Part shown: in pieces, positions 32,987 through 42,663 of the stretch
How positions within the stretch are numbered: position 1 is the first letter of the stretch
Layout: every line of letters begins with the position of its first letter
Assembly (NCBI RefSeq): GCF_029266855.1
Contig: NZ_JAQSWB010000010.1
Location: forward strand, 56,809 to 120,808
DNA: 64,000 nt
Origin: Fluviicola sp.
Lineage (GTDB): Bacteria; Bacteroidota; Bacteroidia; Flavobacteriales_D; Crocinitomicaceae
Direction of reading: 5' to 3'
Notes under the pieces: generated by a model
The model's database searches: none
What the model saw: the letters and a program-made list of their open reading frames with translations, nothing else
Told to the model about the DNA's origin: nothing
Program-made: the position numbers and the translations under genes

Positions 32987-33036
32987 ACCGAAAAAAAGTA
33001 GGGACGCGATTAATCGCGTCCCTACTTTTTTTCGGT
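32987..33036. terminator. 50-bp perfect palindrome, bidirectional terminator / REP R4
   Basis: Every base from 32987 to 33036 pairs with its mirror around 33011.5. The arms are ACCG, seven A, GTAGGGACGCGAT; the mirror ends in seven T and CGGT. Its core GGGACGCGATTAATCGCGTC is the same REP family as 24315-24340. It lies 9 bases after the T9SS gene and ends just before the next start. Confidence 0.85.
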
Positions 33037-33043
33037 ATTTTTG
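33036..33043 (+). promoter_or_regulatory. -7 box TATTTTTG overlapping the palindrome end
   Basis: TAnnTTTG match only four bases before the ATG at 33048, which would give a leaderless or near-leaderless transcript. No -33 element because the palindrome occupies that position. Confidence 0.35.
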
Positions 33044-33047
33044 TTTT

Positions 33048-33611
33048 ATGAAATGGATTGGAAACCGAATTAGTTATCTCGACGATCAGAATAAAACGAC
33101 CTTCATTATAACTCCCGAGCAAGTTGGAGTTGTAAAAGCATTAATGGGTGCCTGGTTTTTTATGTGGTTCGCAATCGGTGTTACCATCACCTGGTCGTTT
33201 TTTGCTTTCGTTTTCTCCCAACAGGAAAAGCTGATACTTGGCGTTTTCATGGTCTTCTGGCTTTACTACTTCGTACGTGTAGGAAGAACATTCCTGTGGA
33301 TTTTGTATGGCAGGGAATATATTAAAGTCGACAAAATATCCCTAACTATCAAAACAAGCATCCGAAGTTATGGAAAGGCGAAAGAGTACTATTTGGAGAA
33401 CATTAAAAAAGTACGCGTTTCGGTTCCAAAAGAGAATTCATTTCAGTCTGCATGGGAAAACTCACCATGGATACGCGGAGGTGAACGCATTGAGTTTGAA
33501 TACCTGGGTAAAACCATTCGTTTTGGCAGAAAGTTAAACCAGCAAGATTCAAAATTACTGTTTCAGCTCATCACCAAACGAATTGAAGACCAGTTAAAAA
33601 AGAAAAATTAA
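33048..33611 (+). CDS. membrane protein of unknown function, PH-like
   Basis: A 187-residue protein with two membrane segments (about 43-66 and 70-92, rich in F and W) between a short N-terminal part and a C-terminal soluble region with strands (REYIKVDKISLTIKTSIRSYGK, KEYYLENIKKVRVSVPKE, ERIEFEYLGKTIRFG). That layout resembles small bacterial PH-domain membrane proteins, but the match is by pattern only. Convergent with the TerB-like gene six bases away. Confidence 0.6.
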   Translation: MKWIGNRISYLDDQNKTTFIITPEQVGVVKALMGAWFFMWFAIGVTITWSFFAFVFSQQEKLILGVFMVFWLYYFVRVGRTFLWILYGREYIKVDKISLTIKTSIRSYGKAKEYYLENIKKVRVSVPKENSFQSAWENSPWIRGGERIEFEYLGKTIRFGRKLNQQDSKLLFQLITKRIEDQLKKKN

Positions 33612-33617
33612 GCTGAA

Positions 33618-34040
33618 TCAAATTACAATTCTCAGGACTTCTTCGCGGTCCATTCCTTTTCTTAAATGCTCCAGGATAATGGGAAACTTTTCATCGATTC
33701 GCTCAGGTGTGAAACCCAATTCAACTCCCAGTCTTCTTACCAGCCTGGTTTCATTCGCATCCATGTTCCCATCCACACCCAAAAGCTGGATCAATTGAAT
33801 GAAGCGCTCATATCTTTCTTCTCTTGTTACCGGTGGAATGAAGGGATAATCATCCGGATTCTCAAAGATTTCCGTTACCTGTTCTTCGGTTAAAGAAAGC
33901 TTTGTAGCAATTTTTTTCAGCAATTGATTTTCTGCGAAACTGACGTTTCCATCAATTCGTGCCAACATAATCAGGTTTCTGAAATGACCTTTTTGACGTG
34001 CTTGTTCTCCCGAATCAAAAAAATGTGAAAATGAGCTCAT
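33618..34040 (-). CDS. TerB-like protein
   Basis: A 140-residue all-helical protein. Two repeats of the TerB signature with acidic loop residues occur: MLARIDGNVSFAENQLLKK and LLGVDGNMDANETRLVRRL, each D-G-(N)-x-x-x-x-E, as in tellurite-resistance TerB/DjlA families where they bind metal. A PFIPPVTREERYERF linker separates them. Cellular role unknown; resistance to tellurite should not be inferred from the fold. ATG 34040 gives the compact domain. Confidence 0.75.
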   Translation of the reverse strand: MSSFSHFFDSGEQARQKGHFRNLIMLARIDGNVSFAENQLLKKIATKLSLTEEQVTEIFENPDDYPFIPPVTREERYERFIQLIQLLGVDGNMDANETRLVRRLGVELGFTPERIDEKFPIILEHLRKGMDREEVLRIVI

Positions 34041-34069
34041 ATGGTAGTTCTTTTGTAGTTTAAGACAGT

Positions 34070-35842
34070 TCAATAACGGATCAAACTTACCGCCTTTATT
34101 TTTAAAGAGTGAATTATTATTTCTTTTTTACCCGGATTTTCGACATAAACCTGGATCTTGTCTCCTTTGTGGTTGATTCTGGGGAGGTTAAACTGGACAT
34201 TCAATGTATCCTTCGTTCCAATATTCTTAGTAAGCAATGAATATTCGTTCCAGCTATACGTATTGTATTTACTAAAGGACTCAAAATTAATAATCCCAGG
34301 ATTCAGGCTATCTTTATTCTGATAAACAATTTGTGCTTCAAACAAGGTTTCGTCGGTTTTTAACCTTGGGAAATATGCTTGTTTCAAAAGCAGGGTACTC
34401 GCTCCTGCGGAAGCTTTCAGGTTCCTTAGATCACAGAAAGTAAGCCGTTCTATCTTTCCAAATCCCAATTCTTCAGGTTTAATTTTACCTGGCCAGTTTA
34501 CATTTGAGCGATCAATTTCCAATCGGTTTACCTGGTAATCGGGCATGGAAAGCTTTCCGAAAATATACCAGTAGTGGGCTTTCGACATTCTATCTGGGTG
34601 CAAATAACCTATTGAAAACTGCTCCGATTGCAGGATTGAAAGTCCTAAAGTGAAAAACACAAAAAGCATCATTGCCCATGAAGTTAATTTCGACTTTCCA
34701 AGATAAACAATGGCAAATCCCAAAGGCAAAACCAGCAAAGGATACAAATCTACCATCGCCCGTGAACCGAACGAAGCAGCAAACCACCAACACTCCCAGG
34801 AAGCAAAGATCCAGACCGCCAATAAAACCGAACCAAGTATTCCCCAGAATAATTGCCTGCGTTGCTTATAAAGTTGTATAAAGCCGGGAATAAGCAATAA
34901 AAACACGGGAGTATACAAAAGCCAGCCTTTTTTATAACTGAACAGGAAATCCATGATGTGCGGATCTATTATCACGATCTCTTCCACATGCATATTCAAA
35001 ATGAACCAGCTTCCGCCCATGATTTTCCAGTAGATCATTTGAGGCAAATTGAAAAGCAAGCCTGCAAGCGGGAATAAAAGAATCGATTTCCAGTAAGCCC
35101 AATTGCTTACATACACTTTTCTAAGCATCAGCAGCGGAAGCAAGCCCAATAAAACATGGGTTGGTCTTATGGAAGATATTAATCCCAGTGTCAATGCCGC
35201 AATAATTAAGTGCTTGTTCTTTTTGAGCTCTTTAAACTTCAATAAAGAATAAAAAAGTAAACCCACCAATGCAAACAAATAAATATGCTGTAACTGATAA
35301 GCGTGAATAGCCGTAGTCCAAAAGTTTGTTCCGAAATAAACAATGAGCAGCAATAAAGAACTTACCTGATCCGAAAAGAATAATTTAAGAATCTTATTCA
35401 GAAAATAAATTCCCAACAAGATGAAAACAAGGGCATTGAGTAAATAAGCGATGTGGTATGGTTTACTGAAACCATCTTTCGGATAACCCAGTGTTTTTGC
35501 AAACACATGGCCGATTGCATAAGCAGGTAATTCCAGATATGCCTGTCCCATATGATAGATATTCAGCGGATTTCCGGTATCCCCGTTCTGAACCTGGTAA
35601 ACCAGGGTTCCTTCACAATACTTATCCTGGACAGCCTGCAGTTCGGCCTTTTTAAAATTCAAATTCCGGTATTGAAAAAGCTGGGTAAGATAAATGTAAT
35701 ATCCATACCCGTCGTAGCTGCAGACGCAGGTAGATTCGTCTTTTACTACATCTTGTATTTTTGCCGAAAACTTTAGGGTGAATACACTGATGATCAATAG
35801 AATAGTAGTTGCGCGAATATTTCTTTTTAGAAAATCAAGCAT
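34070..35842 (-). CDS. polytopic GT-C-like glycosyltransferase
   Basis: A 590-residue membrane protein with about a dozen hydrophobic segments in the first 450 residues and a soluble C-terminal domain with beta strands ([20 protein letters not shown]). A conserved acidic pair in the first loop ([17 protein letters not shown]) fits the GT-C family of dolichol/undecaprenyl-phosphate-sugar-dependent transferases. It overlaps gmhA by eight bases (ATGCTTGA), which suggests a role in glycan assembly involving a heptose. The acceptor is unknown. Confidence 0.65.
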   Translation of the reverse strand: MLDFLKRNIRATTILLIISVFTLKFSAKIQDVVKDESTCVCSYDGYGYYIYLTQLFQYRNLNFKKAELQAVQDKYCEGTLVYQVQNGDTGNPLNIYHMGQAYLELPAYAIGHVFAKTLGYPKDGFSKPYHIAYLLNALVFILLGIYFLNKILKLFFSDQVSSLLLLIVYFGTNFWTTAIHAYQLQHIYLFALVGLLFYSLLKFKELKKNKHLIIAALTLGLISSIRPTHVLLGLLPLLMLRKVYVSNWAYWKSILLFPLAGLLFNLPQMIYWKIMGGSWFILNMHVEEIVIIDPHIMDFLFSYKKGWLLYTPVFLLLIPGFIQLYKQRRQLFWGILGSVLLAVWIFASWECWWFAASFGSRAMVDLYPLLVLPLGFAIVYLGKSKLTSWAMMLFVFFTLGLSILQSEQFSIGYLHPDRMSKAHYWYIFGKLSMPDYQVNRLEIDRSNVNWPGKIKPEELGFGKIERLTFCDLRNLKASAGASTLLLKQAYFPRLKTDETLFEAQIVYQNKDSLNPGIINFESFSKYNTYSWNEYSLLTKNIGTKDTLNVQFNLPRINHKGDKIQVYVENPGKKEIIIHSLKIKAVSLIRY

Positions 35843-36404
35843 TCAATTGGTGTTCAATGAAATCAATCAAGGTATGAATTACTTTTATGTGAATCTCCTG
35901 TGCCCTGTCTGCGTATTCAGAAAAAGGAGCACGAATTTCCACATCACAAAGTCCGGCCATTTGTCCACCGTCTTTTCCTGTGAGCCCGACTATTTTCATC
36001 CCCTTTGCTTTTGCAACTTCGATCGCCCGAAGCACATTTTTTGAATTTCCGGAAGTTGAGATCGCCAGGAGTACATCTCCGCTTTGCCCGATCGCTTCCA
36101 GGTAGCGCGAAAAAATAAACTCATAACCGTAATCATTTCCCACGCAGCTGATATGAGAGGGGTCAGAAATACTTAAAGCCGGGATAGCCCTTCTGTCATC
36201 CCTGTAACGACCCGTTAATTCTTCCGCAAAATGCATAGCATCACACATTGACCCACCGTTTCCACATGAAATTATCTTGTTCCCTGAATTAATCGCCGAA
36301 ACCATTAAATTTCCTGCATTTTGGATCAGGCGGTGATTCTCTTCGCTGTTAAATTTCTGCAAAATTTCAAGCGCTTCGTTAAAATGGTCTGCTATTTGTT
36401 TCAT
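35835..36404 (-). CDS. gmhA: phosphoheptose isomerase
   Basis: Converts sedoheptulose 7-phosphate to D-glycero-D-manno-heptose 7-phosphate, first step of ADP- or GDP-heptose synthesis. The SIS domain shows [20 protein letters not shown] and the zinc ligands His58, Glu62, Gln169 and His177, aligned with the E. coli enzyme. Length 189 is normal. ATG 36404 follows a -7 box. No other heptose genes are adjacent; the next gene is a GT-C-like enzyme that may use the product. Confidence 0.93.
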   Translation of the reverse strand: MKQIADHFNEALEILQKFNSEENHRLIQNAGNLMVSAINSGNKIISCGNGGSMCDAMHFAEELTGRYRDDRRAIPALSISDPSHISCVGNDYGYEFIFSRYLEAIGQSGDVLLAISTSGNSKNVLRAIEVAKAKGMKIVGLTGKDGGQMAGLCDVEIRAPFSEYADRAQEIHIKVIHTLIDFIEHQLNA

Positions 36405-36428
36405 GCCTTTACAAATGGGATTGATTGT

Positions 36429-36436
36429 CAAAAATA
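36429..36436 (-). promoter_or_regulatory. -7 box TATTTTTG for gmhA
   Basis: TAnnTTTG match 25 bases before the ATG; diverges from the box at 36477-36484, so two promoters share this intergenic region. Confidence 0.5.
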
Positions 36437-36476
36437 AATAATTATTGAGTGCAGTTACCATTTTAGATAAACTTGT

Positions 36477-36484
36477 TATATTTG
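36477..36484 (+). promoter_or_regulatory. -7 box TATATTTG for the 36520 gene
   Basis: Consensus TAnnTTTG 36 bases before the ATG. Confidence 0.5.
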
Positions 36485-36519
36485 AAAATCGGAGTTGGCT
36501 CCATAACACAAAAACAACT

Positions 36520-36942
36520 ATGAAAAATATTCTACTTGCCATTCTAACCTTAACACTAGGATTCAGCGCATCAGCACAAGATGACTGTTTTAAGAAACTG
36601 GAAGAAGCTTTCTCAAAAAGAGGCTCCTATACAGTTGCTGATGATATGCACCGAAATGTTATCGTAAGTTTTTTCACCCCTGAAGGTACAGAATGTTTAA
36701 CCGGTAAAGCGCGAGTAGAAAACGGATCTGTCGTTTCCGTATTTCTTCAGTATGACGATGGAACCTATTACTTATTGGAAAAGAAGTTCTACAACGCAAA
36801 AAAAACGAGCCCGATAGTAACAAACGGAATTTCCGAAATGATCTTTACTGTTGACGGCGAGAAATTCAGAGTCGTATTTATCGATAAATTAAAGCCAAAA
36901 GCCAAATCATACAAGCAGGCGAATTTACCTGATGATTTGTAA
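36520..36942 (+). CDS. small exported protein of unknown function
   Basis: A 140-residue protein with a clear signal peptide ([20 protein letters not shown]). The mature part has one Cys pair (DDCFKKLEE and TECLTGK) that could form a disulfide, and a strand-rich core ([32 protein letters not shown]). No family recognised. Monocistronic with a strong terminator. Confidence 0.65.
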   Translation: MKNILLAILTLTLGFSASAQDDCFKKLEEAFSKRGSYTVADDMHRNVIVSFFTPEGTECLTGKARVENGSVVSVFLQYDDGTYYLLEKKFYNAKKTSPIVTNGISEMIFTVDGEKFRVVFIDKLKPKAKSYKQANLPDDL

Positions 36943-36957
36943 TCATAAAGAAATTTG

Positions 36958-36988
36958 AAAGTCCCCCGAAATCCGAGGGACTTTTTTT
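36958..36988 (+). terminator. intrinsic terminator
   Basis: AAAGTCCC-loop-GGGACTTT with a run of T follows the stop by 16 bases. It also reads into the convergent kinase gene end. Confidence 0.8.
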
Positions 36989-38234
36989 ATGCCAAAATAT
37001 CTCTTTCTTCCAGGTTCAGAACGGAAATTGAATAGGTGGTTCCGTTTTCTTCCTGCAGTACTTCTTTTGTACCTTCCAGCTGCTCAATCAGCGTATCGAT
37101 CAAGATCAGTCCGAAGGAAGAGTTTCCAACCTGTGGCTTCCAAACTCCATTATCGGAATACTTAATCCGCAATCTACTCTCTCCTTCTCTTTGGATTTCA
37201 ATCCGGATTCTCGCCTTCGATCTGTCTTCAAACGCATGTTTCAGCGAATTTGATACAAGTTCATTAACTAAAAGTCCGACCGGAATCAATGTTTTCAAAC
37301 CAATCTTCCCGACTTCTGTCTTGATCTCGTAGCGAACACTTTGTTCCGAAAAACTCAGGTTCATGATTTCGTGAATCAATTCATCCAGGTAATCGCCAAT
37401 TCTGATCTGTGACAGATTATCATTCTGATACAGCTTCTGATGGATCATTGACATCGCCATAATCCGGTTGATCGATTCCTGGAACAATCCCCGGAATTCC
37501 GGATTATCAACTTCCTGGCTTTGCATCCGGAGAAGACTCACAACGATCTGCAGGTTATTCTTTACCCGGTGATGAATCTCACGAACCAGCATGGTCTTTT
37601 CTTCATTCTGCAATAGAATTTTTGTATTCTGATCTTTTACCTGGCCATACGATTCCAAAAGTTTCGTTTGTGAGTAGCTGTTCAAAGTCAAAAACAAATA
37701 AAACATGTAAAAGTTTATGGAAAATGCCCCTATCAATTCGACTAACAAAGATATCTTTTGATAGATCGTTAGCTCTTTTAGCTGCAGGATCTGGTTATTC
37801 AGGTAGGAAAAAATAAATATCCCTATTACGACAATGGATAAAAACAACATTATAAAACCCAATTTGCGTCCCAGGGTGAAAAAAGCCAGGAATACTACTG
37901 TCATCAACCACAACACATCAACCAAATGGATTCTGCTGTGATAAACCATTAAAGAGAAGGCTATGATAATATAGCCACAGATGGAATAAATATAAAATAC
38001 CAATAAATAATTCTTGTTATTCCATTTCATGATAAGCAAACAGATAGCGCAGATGATCGTAGCAACGGCCATCATACTAAAGCTTTCCATTGATTCAAAA
38101 TAACGTGTATAAGAAAGAATGCTGAAAATACACAAAAACACGACAGACATGCGAAAGGCGAGCCTCACACGCAACTCTTCAAAGTATGTTATGACTTCCC
38201 GGGGAATAGAATCTGATTCTAAATTTTTTCTCAA
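36987..38234 (-). CDS. HisKA_2-type sensor histidine kinase
   Basis: A 415-residue membrane kinase. Five to six hydrophobic segments lie between residues 30 and 185, then a coiled-coil linker. The dimer/phosphoacceptor block [14 protein letters not shown] (His221-His222) and a HATPase domain with [12 protein letters not shown] and [16 protein letters not shown] are the HisKA_2/HWE-like pattern common in Bacteroidota. No response regulator is adjacent. The frame opens with TTG at 38234; ATG at residue 29 would start inside the first helix, so the TTG start is kept with moderate confidence. Confidence 0.82.
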   Translation of the reverse strand: MRKNLESDSIPREVITYFEELRVRLAFRMSVVFLCIFSILSYTRYFESMESFSMMAVATIICAICLLIMKWNNKNYLLVFYIYSICGYIIIAFSLMVYHSRIHLVDVLWLMTVVFLAFFTLGRKLGFIMLFLSIVVIGIFIFSYLNNQILQLKELTIYQKISLLVELIGAFSINFYMFYLFLTLNSYSQTKLLESYGQVKDQNTKILLQNEEKTMLVREIHHRVKNNLQIVVSLLRMQSQEVDNPEFRGLFQESINRIMAMSMIHQKLYQNDNLSQIRIGDYLDELIHEIMNLSFSEQSVRYEIKTEVGKIGLKTLIPVGLLVNELVSNSLKHAFEDRSKARIRIEIQREGESRLRIKYSDNGVWKPQVGNSSFGLILIDTLIEQLEGTKEVLQEENGTTYSISVLNLEERDILA

Positions 38235-38324
38235 TTGATAGCAGTATTAATCTAATATACTAAGTTTTTCCAATTTAGGAAGAAAAATTGCATCTCAAAT
38301 CTAAATATGTATTTTCGTAATACG

Positions 38325-39107
38325 ATGAAACAAGTAGCATGGATCACAGGCGCCTCATCCGGAATCGGTGAAGAAATTTGCAAACAACTGGCGCAAAAAG
38401 GATTGAAACTAATCTTATCAAGCCGGAGTGAAGAAAAACTTCAGGACCTGAAAAAATCTCTTCCGAATTCAGAAGAACACCTCATCATTCCATTGGACCT
38501 GGAACACTCTTCCGATTTCCCCGACCTGGCAAAACAGGCCGTAGCAGAAATGAAGCGAATTGATTACCTCTACAATTGCGGAGGATTAAGTCAACGGGCT
38601 GAGGCCAGTGAAACTTCGCTTGAAGTAGACCGGCGAATTATGGAAATCAATTATTTCGGGACAATTGCACTGACGAAAGCAGTTCTACCGATTATGCAGG
38701 CTCAAAAATCAGGACATATAATAGCAATTTCGAGTATTGCGGGAAAATTTGGTTTCTACCTGAGATCCGCCTACAGTGCAAGTAAACATGCCATCCAGGG
38801 ATTTTTCGAAAGTTTGCTTTTGGAGGAGGCAAAAAACAATATCTCCGTGACAATTGCCTATCCAGGGAAAATCAATACCCCGATCTCAATGAGTGCTTTG
38901 GGGAAAGACCGAAATGCACACGGAGAAATGGACCACAACCAGGCAACAGGAATGCCCGTTGAGGAATGTGTTTCAATTCTTTTAAAAGCAGTTGATAAAA
39001 AGAAAAAAGAGATCTTAATCGGAAACAAGGAAATAAAAGCAGTCACACTGAAACGCTTCTTCCCGAAATTGTTCTGGAAAATCATTGCGAAGCAAAGCGC
39101 AACTTAA
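38325..39107 (+). CDS. short-chain dehydrogenase/reductase
   Basis: A 260-residue classical SDR. Cofactor motif TGASSGIG (8-15), NCGG (84-87, in place of the usual NNAG) and the catalytic Ser137, Tyr150, Lys154 in SSIAG...YSASK. A basic residue at Arg34 (SSRSEEKL) suggests NADP(H). Substrate unknown. ATG 38325 is chosen over an upstream in-frame ATG at 38307 because it starts the Rossmann strand directly. A -7-like TATTTTCG lies at 38309-38316. Confidence 0.88.
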   Translation: MKQVAWITGASSGIGEEICKQLAQKGLKLILSSRSEEKLQDLKKSLPNSEEHLIIPLDLEHSSDFPDLAKQAVAEMKRIDYLYNCGGLSQRAEASETSLEVDRRIMEINYFGTIALTKAVLPIMQAQKSGHIIAISSIAGKFGFYLRSAYSASKHAIQGFFESLLLEEAKNNISVTIAYPGKINTPISMSALGKDRNAHGEMDHNQATGMPVEECVSILLKAVDKKKKEILIGNKEIKAVTLKRFFPKLFWKIIAKQSAT

Positions 39108-39109
39108 GA

Positions 39110-39283
39110 GGATTTTAAGATATTAAGACTTCATCCGTTTATAAGGTAAATGTCCGACGTTCTATCTTACAAATCCTGCTTAGAAGATTTAAAACTTCAG
39201 GATATTCAGATTTAGGACTATAAGACTTGAACACCCTGAGATATAAAGTCATGATGTCCTAAAGTCTTATGTCTTAAAATCTA
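39110..39283. repeat. long imperfect inverted repeat R2
   Basis: GATTTTAAGATATTAAGACTT at the left and AAGTCTTATGTCTTAAAATC at the right pair over most of their length; the middle repeats the words TTTAGGACTATAAGACTT and ATGATGTCCTAAAGTC. It separates two convergent genes and can serve as terminator for both. Confidence 0.65.
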
Positions 39284-40240
39284 GATAATCCCTTTCTCCA
39301 TCAGGAAAATTGCCACATTCGTTTCAATTCGCTTGTTGATATTGGATGTATCGCCTTTCACAAAGGAATTCCCGGTAATCTTTTCGTAAAGTTCAATATA
39401 GCGGTCCGTGATTGTCTCTACAAACGAATCCGGCATATCCGGCATTACCTGGCCATCCAAGCCCTGAAATCCGTTTTCTATTAACCATTGGCGAACAAAC
39501 TCTTTTGAAAGCTGGCGCTGGTTCTCCCCTTTTACCTGGCGTTCATCGTATCCTTCCGCATAAAAATAGCGGGAAGAATCAGGTGTATGGATCTCGTCAA
39601 TTAAAATGACTTCACCGTTTCTAATTCCGAATTCATACTTTGTATCCACCAGGATCAAACCTCTTTCAGCTGCCATTTCCGTCCCTCTTTTGAACAAAGC
39701 ACGGGTGTAAGACTCCATTTTTTCGTAAATATCCTGAGGTACAATTCCGTTTTTCAAAATATCTTCTCTTGAAATATCCTCATCGTGACCTTCATCTGCT
39801 TTGGTTGCCGGAGTGATGATCGGTTCGGGAAAGCGGTCGTTCTCTTTCATTCCTTCCGGAAGTGCCACGCCACATAAAACTCTTTTCCCCAAGGCATATT
39901 CCCGTGCAGAATGACCGGCCAGGTAACCGCGAATAACCATTTCAACGCGTACAGGCTCACAAGCATAACCAACAGCAACAGAAGGATCAGGAGTTCCTAT
40001 TAACCAGTTTGGAACGATGTCTCGGGTAGCCTCCAAAAACATGGTAGCAACCTGGTTAAGGACCTGACCTTTAAACGGTATTCCTTTTGGTAAAATGTGG
40101 TCGAAAGCAGAAATCCGGTCAGTGGCAACCATCACCATGATATCATTGTCAATGGTATACACTTCACGCACCTTTCCTCTGTAAACATTGGTTTGTTTCG
40201 GAAATTTAAAATTGGTACTCGTAATTGTTTCGTTCAACAT
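39281..40240 (-). CDS. purC: phosphoribosylaminoimidazole-succinocarboxamide synthase
   Basis: SAICAR synthetase of purine synthesis, joining CAIR and aspartate with ATP. Blocks include [32 protein letters not shown] at the N-terminus, [17 protein letters not shown], and [22 protein letters not shown] in the second half. At 319 residues it is the longer form seen in Bacteroidota and eukaryote-like enzymes rather than the 237-residue E. coli type. It lies 20 bases after phoH on the same strand. Confidence 0.95.
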   Translation of the reverse strand: MLNETITSTNFKFPKQTNVYRGKVREVYTIDNDIMVMVATDRISAFDHILPKGIPFKGQVLNQVATMFLEATRDIVPNWLIGTPDPSVAVGYACEPVRVEMVIRGYLAGHSAREYALGKRVLCGVALPEGMKENDRFPEPIITPATKADEGHDEDISREDILKNGIVPQDIYEKMESYTRALFKRGTEMAAERGLILVDTKYEFGIRNGEVILIDEIHTPDSSRYFYAEGYDERQVKGENQRQLSKEFVRQWLIENGFQGLDGQVMPDMPDSFVETITDRYIELYEKITGNSFVKGDTSNINKRIETNVAIFLMEKGII

Positions 40241-40260
40241 AATTTACAAATTTGGAACTT

Positions 40261-41268
40261 TTATTTTTTTCTCGGGTTTGATTTTGACTCTTCCTCTTGT
40301 TCTTTTTCAAATCGCTTAGCTTTCTCGATCGCTTCAGCTTTATCAAACGCATCAATGATTCGTTTAACCAGTGAATGCCGGATCACATCGCTTTGAGTCA
40401 GGCGGATAATTTCTATTTCCTCCACATCATTTAAAATATCCAGTGCATAAGACAACCCGGATTTTTGACGATGCGGTAAATCCACCTGAGACATATCTCC
40501 CGTGATCACGAACTGTGCTGTTTGCCCCATACGTGTCAGGAACATTTTCATCTGCATCACCGTAGCATTTTGCGCTTCATCCAAAATAACGAATGCCTTA
40601 TCCAAAGTTCTACCGCGCATGAAGGCCAAAGGAGCAATTTCAATGATTCCGAACTCGATCATATCGGCCAGTTTCTCCGGCGGGATCATATCCCGAAGAG
40701 CATCATATAATGGCATTAGATACGGATCCAGTTTCTCCTTTAAATCTCCCGGAAGGAATCCCAGGTTTTCTCCCGCTTCTACCGCAGGCCGTGTAAGAAC
40801 AATCCGCTTTACTTCTTTTGCCTTCAAAGCACGAACCGCCAAAGCAACAGCAGTGTATGTTTTCCCTGTTCCGGCCGGACCGACCGCAAAAACCATATCA
40901 CTTTTATTAACTGCCTGAACCAATCTCCGCTGATTCAGTGTTTTCGCTTTGATCTTTACTCCGCCATTTCCATGAACCAATGTTTCAGTACCATCCGAAG
41001 AAAGCATAGCAGGACCATCGTCCAACATGAGATTGTCGATGTTATTCTCAGTTAATATATTGTATTGGTTAAAATGAGCCAGGATCAATTCAAACTTGCG
41101 TTCAAACTCCTCCATAACTTCAGGGTCTCCGACAATAGTCAACTCGTTTCCGCGTGAATTGATCTTCAATTTTGGAAAAAAAGACCGAATGTGTTTCAAA
41201 TTTGAGTTGTTAACTCCAAATAATTCAGCAACATTGGCCCCGTTTATTTCAATTTTCTTCTCTGTCAA
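40261..41268 (-). CDS. PhoH-like ATPase
   Basis: A 335-residue PhoH-family protein. An N-terminal KH-like/uncharacterised region (1-100) precedes the ATPase: Walker A GPAGTGKT (130-137), TRPAVEAGENLGFLPGDLKEK, Walker B FVILDEAQN and GDMSQVDLP. PhoH proteins are linked to RNA metabolism and phosphate starvation, roles not shown here. The frame opens with TTG (41268) since no upstream ATG exists in frame. Followed by purC; divergent from the DUF62 gene. Confidence 0.9.
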   Translation of the reverse strand: MTEKKIEINGANVAELFGVNNSNLKHIRSFFPKLKINSRGNELTIVGDPEVMEEFERKFELILAHFNQYNILTENNIDNLMLDDGPAMLSSDGTETLVHGNGGVKIKAKTLNQRRLVQAVNKSDMVFAVGPAGTGKTYTAVALAVRALKAKEVKRIVLTRPAVEAGENLGFLPGDLKEKLDPYLMPLYDALRDMIPPEKLADMIEFGIIEIAPLAFMRGRTLDKAFVILDEAQNATVMQMKMFLTRMGQTAQFVITGDMSQVDLPHRQKSGLSYALDILNDVEEIEIIRLTQSDVIRHSLVKRIIDAFDKAEAIEKAKRFEKEQEEESKSNPRKK

Positions 41269-41315
41269 TGTGAATAAATCTTTTGTTTGTAAGTTCCGGT
41301 TGTATTATTAACCCG

Positions 41316-41323
41316 TATTTTTG
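41316..41323 (+). promoter_or_regulatory. -7 box TATTTTTG for the SAM adenosyltransferase gene
   Basis: TAnnTTTG 47 bases before the ATG. Confidence 0.45.
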
Positions 41324-41369
41324 AAACAAATTTAATTAATTTTTCAACGGATACAGACAGGTTTATCAA

Positions 41370-42218
41370 ATGAGAATTATCACTTTGACAACTGATATGG
41401 GATTGACTGACTACTACGTAGCGGTTCTAAAGGGAAATTTATTCAAATTAGCCCCTCAAGTTTCTATTGTCGATATTACTCACCAGGTACGTCCGTTCGA
41501 CATTGCAGATGCAAGCTATTATATCCAGGCCTCGTTTCATGAATTCCCGGAAGGAACGATCCACATTATAGGAGTAGACAGCGAACCCATTATTAATTCA
41601 AGTAATGGCGCTTACCCAAGCATCATGCTTTTCAAAGGACATTATTTCATTTCCAACGACAACGGGATTTTCGCCCTGATCTTAAAAGATGAAAAACCGG
41701 AAGGCTTCTGGAGAATTGACAATGTGCTTTCCAATCCGAAGGGACTTCGTTTTCCGGTAAAAAATATTTTTGTTCCGACAGCAATCCGGATTCTAAACGG
41801 AGAAGCACTCAGCGACATCGGTTCCGAAGAAAGCTCCTGGCGCGTTGCTCATACTGTGAATGCCGTTATTGAAGAAAATTTAATTAAGGGTTCAATCGTT
41901 CACATCGATCATTACGGAAACGCCATCACGAATATTACCAAAGAAATCTTTGGCAGATTCGAAGACGCGCCGTTTACCATTCTATTTCGAAAACGCGAAT
42001 ATTACATCGACGAAATTTCAAGCACATACAACGATGTTGCTCCCGGAGAACGACTGGCATTTTTCAACGATAACAACTTACTGGAAATAGCGATAAACAA
42101 AGGCGCAACAGGAAATGGCGGCGGAGCAGATTCACTTTTCGGCCTTCGTATTCACGACCTGGTTCGTATTGAGTTTACACCACGCGGATCTGCAAAAACA
42201 ATTGATTCATTATTTTAA
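41370..42218 (+). CDS. SAM hydroxide adenosyltransferase (DUF62 / chlorinase-fluorinase family)
   Basis: A 282-residue cytoplasmic enzyme of the S-adenosylmethionine hydrolase family, splitting SAM to adenosine and methionine. The start LTTDMGLTDYYVAVLKGN, then VDITHQVRPFDIADASYY, VDSEPIINS and GNAITNITKE are family blocks, including the Asp in TTDMG. The halide-binding Ser-rich features of true fluorinases are not evident, so the hydroxide form is favoured. Four bases separate it from the next gene. Confidence 0.88.
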   Translation: MRIITLTTDMGLTDYYVAVLKGNLFKLAPQVSIVDITHQVRPFDIADASYYIQASFHEFPEGTIHIIGVDSEPIINSSNGAYPSIMLFKGHYFISNDNGIFALILKDEKPEGFWRIDNVLSNPKGLRFPVKNIFVPTAIRILNGEALSDIGSEESSWRVAHTVNAVIEENLIKGSIVHIDHYGNAITNITKEIFGRFEDAPFTILFRKREYYIDEISSTYNDVAPGERLAFFNDNNLLEIAINKGATGNGGGADSLFGLRIHDLVRIEFTPRGSAKTIDSLF

Positions 42219-42222
42219 TCAC

Positions 42223-42546
42223 ATGCTTACACGAATTGTTAAACTGACATTTCAGGAAGAAAAAGTAAAAGATTTCCTTGCATACTTTGATACGATAAAC
42301 ACCCGAGTGAGTAATTTCGAAAACTGTTACGGAATGCGCTTGCTGCAGGACATTCATCACCCCAACATTATTTTCACCTACAGTAACTGGAAGGATGAAA
42401 ATGCGTTAAACAACTACCGGGACTCCGATTTATTCGGGGGAGTTTGGTCCACCATTAAACCATGGTTTGGCGGGAAACCCGAAGCATGGAGCGTAGACGC
42501 CTATTTTGAAGACGGTTCTTTTACACCCAACCATCTCGCAGATTAA
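42223..42546 (+). CDS. antibiotic biosynthesis monooxygenase-like domain protein
   Basis: A 107-residue single domain with the ferredoxin-like dimeric alpha-beta barrel pattern of the ABM family (strand LTRIVKLTFQEEKVKDFLAYF, then LLQDIHHPNIIFTYSNWKDE with the typical 'W-ENALNNY' helix and the C-terminal WSVDAYF). Function unknown; small ABM proteins have many roles. It is in an operon with the SAM hydroxide adenosyltransferase. Confidence 0.7.
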   Translation: MLTRIVKLTFQEEKVKDFLAYFDTINTRVSNFENCYGMRLLQDIHHPNIIFTYSNWKDENALNNYRDSDLFGGVWSTIKPWFGGKPEAWSVDAYFEDGSFTPNHLAD

Positions 42547-42639
42547 ACGTTTATAGCTACTCAAAAGCAAGGGGAAGCACTGCTTCCGACGACATTCACG
42601 TAAGTGAATAGAATTTAGAGAGATTCTCAATATTGTTCT

Positions 42640-42647
42640 TATTTTTG
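42640..42647 (+). promoter_or_regulatory. -7 box TATTTTTG for gldF
   Basis: TAnnTTTG ends 16 bases before the gldF ATG, predicting a leader of about 12 bases. Confidence 0.55.
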
Positions 42648-42663
42648 CCGAAGTTAATTAGAT

